In this document: positions 58,380 through 64,000 of the stretch, in pieces
Position numbering within the stretch: position 1 is the first letter of the stretch
How the letters are laid out: each line of letters starts with the position of its first letter
NCBI RefSeq assembly: GCF_048569485.1
Contig: NC_134361.1
Location: 172,514,492 to 172,578,491, forward strand
Source: Anomaloglossus baeobatrachus
Taxonomy: Eukaryota; Chordata; Amphibia; Anura; Aromobatidae
Direction of reading: 5' to 3'
Length of the DNA: 64,000 bases
The notes under the pieces: generated by a model
What the model was told of the DNA's origin: nothing
The model's input: only the letters and a program-made list of their open reading frames with translations
The model's database searches: none
Program-made: the position numbers and the translations under genes

Positions 58380-59248
58380 TCTGCAGGTTAAATAGTATTG
58401 TGAACTTGCCCTGTGCCTGCACTGAAAGCTTTATACCTCCTGGCAGCATTCAGCTTTCAGTCATTGGAGCGGCTTCAGTCACTGCTCTGGGCATAGTGAG
58501 TTGCGGCTGTAATCATACTCCTGGCACTCACAGCCAGTTCAGCTGTAGAGCCAGCTGTCAGTGCTGAGGGCACAGTTACAACCACAGATCACTATGTACT
58601 AAGCGATGGCTGAAACCACATCTGAACCAAAGAAATTGCAGCACATTACACAGAAGTTAGGCCTCAGATTACATTCACATATACAAATTTGTATATTGAT
58701 CCATAGGCCCTGATTCATGAAGACCTCTAAAAAGATGGCTGCAACAAGGAAGCGATGTAGATGCAAACCGGTCCCTTTCTCACAGCAAAATCGGATATGT
58801 GAATGTAGCCTAAGGTCAGTGCATGTTAGCAGAGTTTGGTTTTCTTGGAGTTGATGAAGGGAGGAGGAAGGGGGGGGGGGGATACATGTACTCCGCACCG
58901 AAAAAAAACAGCTAAAAAAATAATCTGAGTGTGAACATTGCCTTATACCTTATGGTCCACACCAAGTTTTGGGTGAAAACAAACCCCAACTGTGGCACCA
59001 CCTTGATTACACAAGGTGGGATTTCAGTAACCAGGGAAAAATATATCATCAACCAGTAATTAGCAAGCAAAAGGTCCATAGAATGGTGGAACAAGAGTGG
59101 TGGGACTGGATATTTTGTAATTGTGTATCCATGGATGGGATATTTTACTTACCTTTCAATCTACAGATCATAAACCAGAAACCTAAAGCAACACTAGTGT
59201 GAATGACGTCTTATACCATTTCATCTCTGAAAACCCTGTGGCTCTCAC
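58380..59248. other. 5' part of the BMP15 intron, no recognised element
   Basis: No additional coding exon is recognised. A short G run lies at about 58870-58880. The end at 59248 is the exon 1 donor. Confidence 0.4.
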
Positions 59249-59558
59249 CCGAAATAAAAGGCTCTTGTCTGCCAGGCCTTACAAGCCTGACGGCGGCTCC
59301 GGCTGGCCTACTTGCTTTGGGTCTTCCGTCTCCATCTGCCGACCTCTTGTATAATTGTAGCATAAAGCGGAGATGCTGTATACTCAGGTCATGTCTTGCT
59401 GCATTGTGGGACACCAAAGGTCCATGGTCCATCAATGTCCGAATCAAAGGCAAAGAATGAGACCTCATGATGGCACTTAATCCATTCATCCCTATAGCAG
59501 GGGGTGATACAACCAAAACCAACCAGAGGAGCAGCAGGTTTTGCGATAAGGGCATCAT
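59249..59558 (-). CDS. bmp15: BMP15 exon 1: signal peptide and start of prodomain
   Basis: This exon encodes residues 1-103 plus the first base of codon 104. The start at 59558 has a favourable context (GCTGCCATGA); a second ATG follows immediately. A hydrophobic signal peptide (LLLLWLVLVVSPPAIG, residues about 8-23) directs secretion. LRFMLQLYKRSADGDGRPK (63-81) and VRLVRP (90-95) are the conserved BMP15 prodomain blocks, compared with RYMLELYRRSADSHGHP in human. The exon ends at G|GTGAGAG; the same strand reads a further 12 codons past the donor before a stop, which are intronic. Phase 1 matches exon 2, giving 103+1+266=370 residues. The exon is 310 coding bases; its human counterpart is 328. 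It lies 27.9 kb from exon 2. Confidence 0.94.
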
Positions 59559-59960
59559 GGCAGCAGTCTATGGTGTGGCAGGGTCATGGAGGGGGGTACA
59601 GTGAGCAGGTCTCTGCAGGATCATGAGTAGGAGGAAAGACTCTGCTTGGATCAACATTTTCTCACCCAGGTGTCGCCATTACTTAAAATGGGAGGAGGAT
59701 AGCCTAGTTAATGTCCCTATATAGGCTATATAGTAAGTGGAACCTCTGGATCTGAGCTGATTTGTAGGAAGTGGCTTTTTTTTAATCTCCTTAGAACAAG
59801 TTATTTTAGAAATTTGCAGCTGTAAAATCCAGAGCTGAGACAGTTAATTGCCAAGGTATAACATAGTATGGGGAGAGAGTGCCCTGTCCTGCCTTATATA
59901 AAACCAGACACTAGGAAAGACCTGCCCATTTAACCCATTCCACACCAAGTAAAAATATGC

Positions 59961-59995
<35 letters not shown>

Positions 59996-60298
59996 TTTAT
60001 GTTAGATTGCATTTTTTTTTCTGATCCAATTTTGCACTGTAAGTCCAGGACTCTAAAGCGGCGTACTCCCCCGATGTGATGGATGAAAAAACCTATTCAT
60101 TTCAGTATCATCCGTTTTTTCTGGTTCATGTTACACGGATGCTATCCAGGTAATGTCTGTATTTTATCCATGCTGCTGGGAAAAAATAAATGTCATATCT
60201 GTGCCTGGTTCGAATGGACACACTGTAAATGTAAAAACACGGAGACATAAAGATCCCCATTCATTTTAATTAGTGTGTGTATGAACATATCTCCAGAA
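59559..60298 (-). promoter_or_regulatory. Candidate BMP15 promoter region
   Basis: Immediately upstream of the BMP15 start, a TATATAG-type box lies at about 59719-59733. E-boxes are at 59667-59672 (CAGGTG) and 59817-59822 (CAGCTG), and TAATTG at 59845-59850 matches the NOBOX core. FIGLA (E-box) and NOBOX are known oocyte regulators, but such short motifs occur often by chance, so this is inference. A 27-base A run lies near 59965-59991. No other gene is present before the minisatellite begins. Confidence 0.4.
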
Positions 60299-61696
60299 CG
60301 TGTGAAACACACCAGGTGCAGTACCATTCCCATCCAGCAGAGGGCATATCATGTGCAGTACTGTTCCCTTCCAGCAGAGGTAATATCAGGTGCAGTACCA
60401 TTCCCATCCAGCAGAGGGCATATCAGGTGCAGTACCATTCCCATCCAGCAGAGGGCATCCAGCAGAGGGCATATAATGTGCAGTACCACTCTTATCCAGC
60501 AGAGGGCATATGAGGTGCAGTACCATTCCCATCCAGCAGAGGGCATATCAGGTGCAGTATCATTCCTATCCAGCGAAGGGCACATCATATGCAGTACCAC
60601 TCCTATCCAGCAGAGGGCATATCAGTTGCACTACCACTCCAATCCAGCAGAGGGCATATTAGGTGCAGTACCATTCCCATCCAGCAGAGGGCATATAATG
60701 TGCAGTACCACTCTTATCCAGCAGAGGGTATATCATATGCAGTACCATTCCCATCCAGCAGAGGGCATATCAGGTGCAGTACCATTCCCATCCAGCAGAG
60801 GGCATATCAGGTGCAGTACCATTCCCATCCAGCAGAGGGCATATCAGGTGCAGTACCATTCCCATCCAGCAGAGGGCATATCAGGTGCAGTACCATTCCC
60901 ATCCAGCAGAGGGCCTGTCAGGTGCAGTACCATTCCCATCCAGCAGAGGGCATATTAGGTGCAGTACCACTCCTATCCAGCAGAGGGCATATCAGTTGCA
61001 GTACCACTCCAATCCAGCAGAGGGCATATTAGGTGCAGTACCATTCCCATCCAGCAGAGGGCATATAATGTGCAGTACCACTCTTATCCAGCAGAGGGTA
61101 TATCATATGCAGTACCATTCCCATCCAGCAGAGGGCATATCAGATGCAGTACCATTCCCATCCAGCAGAGGGCATATCAGGTGCAGTACCATTCCTATCC
61201 AGCAGAGAGCATATCAGGTGCAGTACCATTCCCATCCAGCAGAGGGCATATCAGGTGCAGTACCATTCCCATCCAGCAGAGGGCATATCAGGTGCAGTAC
61301 CATTCCCATCCAGCAGAGGGCATATCAGGTGCAGTACCATTCCCATCCAGCAGAGGGCATATCAGGTGCAGTACCATTCCCATCCAGCAGAGGGCATATT
61401 AGGTGCAGTACCATTCCCATCCAGCAGAGGGCATATCAGGTGCAGTACCATTCCTATCCAGCGAAGGGCACATCATATGCAGTACCACTCCTATCCAGCA
61501 GAGGGCATATCAGTTGCAAAACCACTCCAATCCAGCAGAGGGCATATTAGGTGCAGTACCATTCCCATCCAGCAGAGGGCATATAATGTGCAGTACCACT
61601 CTTATCCAGCAGAGGGTATATCATATGCAGTACCATTCCCATCCAGCAGAGGGCATATCAGGTGCAGTACCATTCCCATCCAGAAGAGGGCATATC

Positions 61697-61842
61697 TTAT
61701 GCCCTCTGCTGCATGGGAATGGTACTGCATATGAGATGCCCTCTGCTGGATGGGAATGGTACTGCACATGATTTTCCCTATGCTGGATGGGAATGGTACT
61801 GCACCTGATATGCCCTCTGCTGGATGGGAATGGAACTGCATA
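61697..61842 (-). repeat. Inverted block of four minisatellite units, copy 1
   Basis: About four units read in the opposite direction (TGCCCTCTGCTGGATGGGAA) between plus-strand units. Its right junction GGAACTGCATATCAGGTGC and the following CAGAGTCAATATCATG variant unit are repeated at 63065-63212. Confidence 0.9.
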
Positions 61843-63064
61843 TCAGGTGCAGTACCATTCCCATCCAGCAGAGTCAATATCATGTACAGTGCCACTCCTA
61901 TCCAGCAGAGGGCATATCAGGTGCAATACCATTCCCATCCAGCAGAGGGCATATCATGTGCAGTACCATTCCCATCCAGCAGAGGTCATATCAGGTGCAG
62001 TGCCACTCCTATCCAGCAGAAGGTATATCAGGTACAGTACCAGTCCCATCCAGCTGCGGGGATATCAGGTGCAGTACCATTCCTATCCAGCAGAGGTCAT
62101 ATCAGGTGCAGTACCATTCCCATCCAGCAGAGGGTATATCAGGTGCAGTACCACTCCTATCCAGCAGAGGGCAAATCATATGCAGTACCACTCCTATCCA
62201 GCAGAGGGCATATCATGTGCAGTACCATTCCCATCCAGCAGAGGTCATATCAGGTGCAGTGCCAATCCTATCCAGCAGAGGGCATATCAGGTGCAGTACC
62301 ACTCACATCCAGCAGAAGGCATATCAGGTGCAGTACCATTCTCATCCAGCAGAAGGCATATCAGGTGCAGATCCACTGCTATTCAGCAGAGGGATATAAA
62401 GTGCAGTACCATTCCTATCCAGCAGAGGGCATATCATGTCCGCTACCATTCCCATCCAGCAGAGGGCATATCAGGCAAAGTACCATTTCCATCCAGCAAA
62501 AGTCATATCAGGTACAGTACCATTCCCATTCACCAAAGGGCATATCAGATACAGTACCATGCCTATCAAGCAGAGGGAATATCAGGGGCAGTACCATTCC
62601 CATCCAGCAGAGGGCATATCATGTGCAGTACCATTTCCATCCAGCAGAGGGCATATCATGTGCAGTACCATTCCCATCCAGCAGAGGGCATATCATGTGT
62701 AGTACCATTCCTATCCAGCAGAGGAAATATCAGGTTCAGTACCATTTCCATCCAGCAGAGGGCATATCATGTGCAGTACCATTCCCATCCAGCAGAGGGC
62801 ATATCAGGTGCAGTACCATTTCCAACCAGCAGAGGGCATATCAGGTGCAGTACCATTTCCATCCAGCAGAGGGCATATCATGTGCAGTACCATTCCCATC
62901 CAGCAGAGGGCATATCATGTATAGTACCACTCCTATCCAGCAGAAGGCATATATCATGTGCACTACCATTCCCTTCCAGCAGAGGGCATATCATGTGCAG
63001 TACCACTCCTTTCCAGCAGAGGGCATATAATGTGCAGTACCATTCCCATCCAGCAGAGGGCATA

Positions 63065-63212
63065 TCATATGCCCTCTGCTGCATGGGAATGGTACTGCAT
63101 ATGAGATGCCTTCTGCTGGATGGGAATGGTACTGCACCTGATTTGCCCTCTGCTGGATGGGAATGGTACTTTACCTGATATGCCCTCTGCTGGATGGGAA
63201 TGGAACTGCATA
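63065..63212 (-). repeat. Inverted block of four minisatellite units, copy 2
   Basis: This has the same inverted arrangement and junctions as 61697-61842, displaced by about 1370 bp (37 units). It implies that the inversion arose once and was then duplicated with its surroundings. Confidence 0.9.
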
Positions 63213-64000
63213 TCAGGTGCAGTACCATTCCCATCCAGCAGAGTCAATATCATGTGCAGTGCCACTCCTATCCAGCAGAGGGCATATCAGGTGCAATACC
63301 ATTCCCATCCAGCAGAGGGCATATCATGTGCAGTACCATTCCCATCCAGCAGAGGTCATATCAGGTGCAGTGCCAATCCTATCCAGCAGAGGGCATATCA
63401 GGTGCAGTACCAGTCACATCCAGCAGAAGGCATATCAGGTGCAGTACCATTCCCATCCAGCAGAGGGCATATCAGGTGCAGTACCATTTCCATCCAGCAG
63501 AGGGCATATCATGTGCAGTACCATTCCCATCCAGCAGAGGGCATATCATGTATAGTACCACTCCTATCCAGCAGAAGGCATATATCATGTGCACTACCAT
63601 TCCCTTCCAGCAGAGGGCATATCAGGTGCAGTACCATTCCTATCCAGCAGAGGGCATATCAGGTGCAGTACCACTCATATCTAGCAGAGGGCATATCAGG
63701 TGCAGTACCACTCCTATCCAGCAGAGAGCATATCAGGTGCAGTACCATTGCCATCCAGCAGAGGGCATATCAGGTGCAGTACCATTCCAATCCAGCAGAG
63801 GGCATATCAGGTGTAGTACCACTCCTATTTAGCAGAGGGCATATCATGTGCAGTACCACTCCTATCCAGCAGAGGGCATATCATGTGCAGTACCATTCCT
63901 ATCCAGCAGATGGCATATCAGGTGCAGTACCACTCACATCAAGTAGAGGCCATATCAGGTGCAGTACCATTCCAATCCAGCAGAGGGCATATCAGGTGCA

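Larger units (their letters stand above)
31379..59248 (-). other. bmp15: BMP15 intron 1 (27.9 kb, TE-filled)
   Basis: This is the single intron expected for BMP15, with donor G|GTGAGAG at 59248-59242 and acceptor TTTTTTCAG ending at 31379. It is phase 1, the same phase as the mammalian intron. By the boundaries given here, about 22 of 27.9 kb is transposable elements: TTAA MITEs, a foldback repeat, BEL, gypsy, stacked solo LTRs, a hAT and a Harbinger-like MITE. No additional exon of BMP15 or of another host gene was recognised inside it. Confidence 0.9.
60299..64000. repeat. 37-bp minisatellite array, about 100 units, running off the window
   Basis: Tandem units of 37 bp (core GCAGTACCATTCCCATCC then AGCAGAGGGCATATCAGGT) continue from about 60310 to the end of the window. 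Variant units (ACTCCTATCC, TCATGTGCAG, TTCCATCC) recur in blocks, with higher-order spacing of 185 and 370 bp in the first part and about 1370 bp later. Two short segments are inverted. Because 37 is not a multiple of three and the unit lacks stops, all plus frames stay open for hundreds of codons; these are not genes. Confidence 0.95.

Noticed and set aside
59211-59558. A separate small 115-codon gene at the BMP15 exon 1 position
   Set aside because: The last 12 codons run past a strong GTGAGAG donor; the sequence and phase match BMP15 exon 1 with exon 2.
60275-63832. Long open frames of up to about 460 codons in the upstream tandem array
   Set aside because: They arise because the 37-bp unit has no stop in any plus frame and shifts frame every unit; all three frames give the same repeated peptide. 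There is no start context or domain.
60299-64000. Regular 37-bp repeats as a CRISPR-like array
   Set aside because: There are no unique spacers; the repeat is contiguous and the context is vertebrate.

Overview
The window is vertebrate nuclear DNA, most likely from a large-genome frog (probably a neobatrachian anuran). The evidence is one recognisable host gene, BMP15, embedded in dense repeats of types typical of frog genomes: Ty3/gypsy and BEL LTR elements, L1 and L2 LINEs, Tc1, hAT, Harbinger-like and TTAA-flanked MITEs. No bacterial or phage gene organisation is present. The species cannot be fixed from the sequence alone.

Host gene. BMP15, an oocyte-secreted TGF-beta family growth factor, lies on the minus strand. 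Exon 1 (59249-59558) encodes the signal peptide and the start of the prodomain. Exon 2 (30576-31378) encodes the rest of the prodomain, the furin site and the six-cysteine mature domain. Both exons are open and join in phase with GT/AG signals to give a predicted protein of 370 aa. The intron is 27,870 bp, and by my boundaries about 22 kb of it is transposable elements. No other host gene was recognised.

Layout. 1-30.2 kb is downstream of BMP15: an LTR split by a Harbinger-like MITE (539-2424); a 16.5-kb Ty3/gypsy element (2491-18965) carrying a nested hAT (8169-10220) and a nested near-full-length L1 (11100-17700); relics of Tc1 and other repeats (18.97-23.4 kb); and a Tc1 element (about 23.49-28.75 kb) split by an L2 LINE that itself holds a Harbinger-like MITE and a foldback element. 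30.2-59.6 kb is BMP15. Its intron contains TTAA-flanked MITEs, a foldback repeat, a BEL/Pao element (38051-43326), a second gypsy element (43839-49729), and stacked solo LTRs (50003-53141 and 53479 to about 56544) with further hAT and MITE insertions. From about 60.3 kb to the window edge, upstream of BMP15, lies a 37-bp minisatellite of roughly 100 units.

The elements do not form a pathway; they record repeated insertion around and inside one gene. Target-site duplications read by eye give a relative order of events at several loci. I did not find a convincing new biological system. The most notable features are the TE-inflated BMP15 intron, the LTR families sharing 4-bp target duplications and a terminal hairpin, the hAT elements carrying internal CA-rich arrays, and the duplicated inversion inside the minisatellite.
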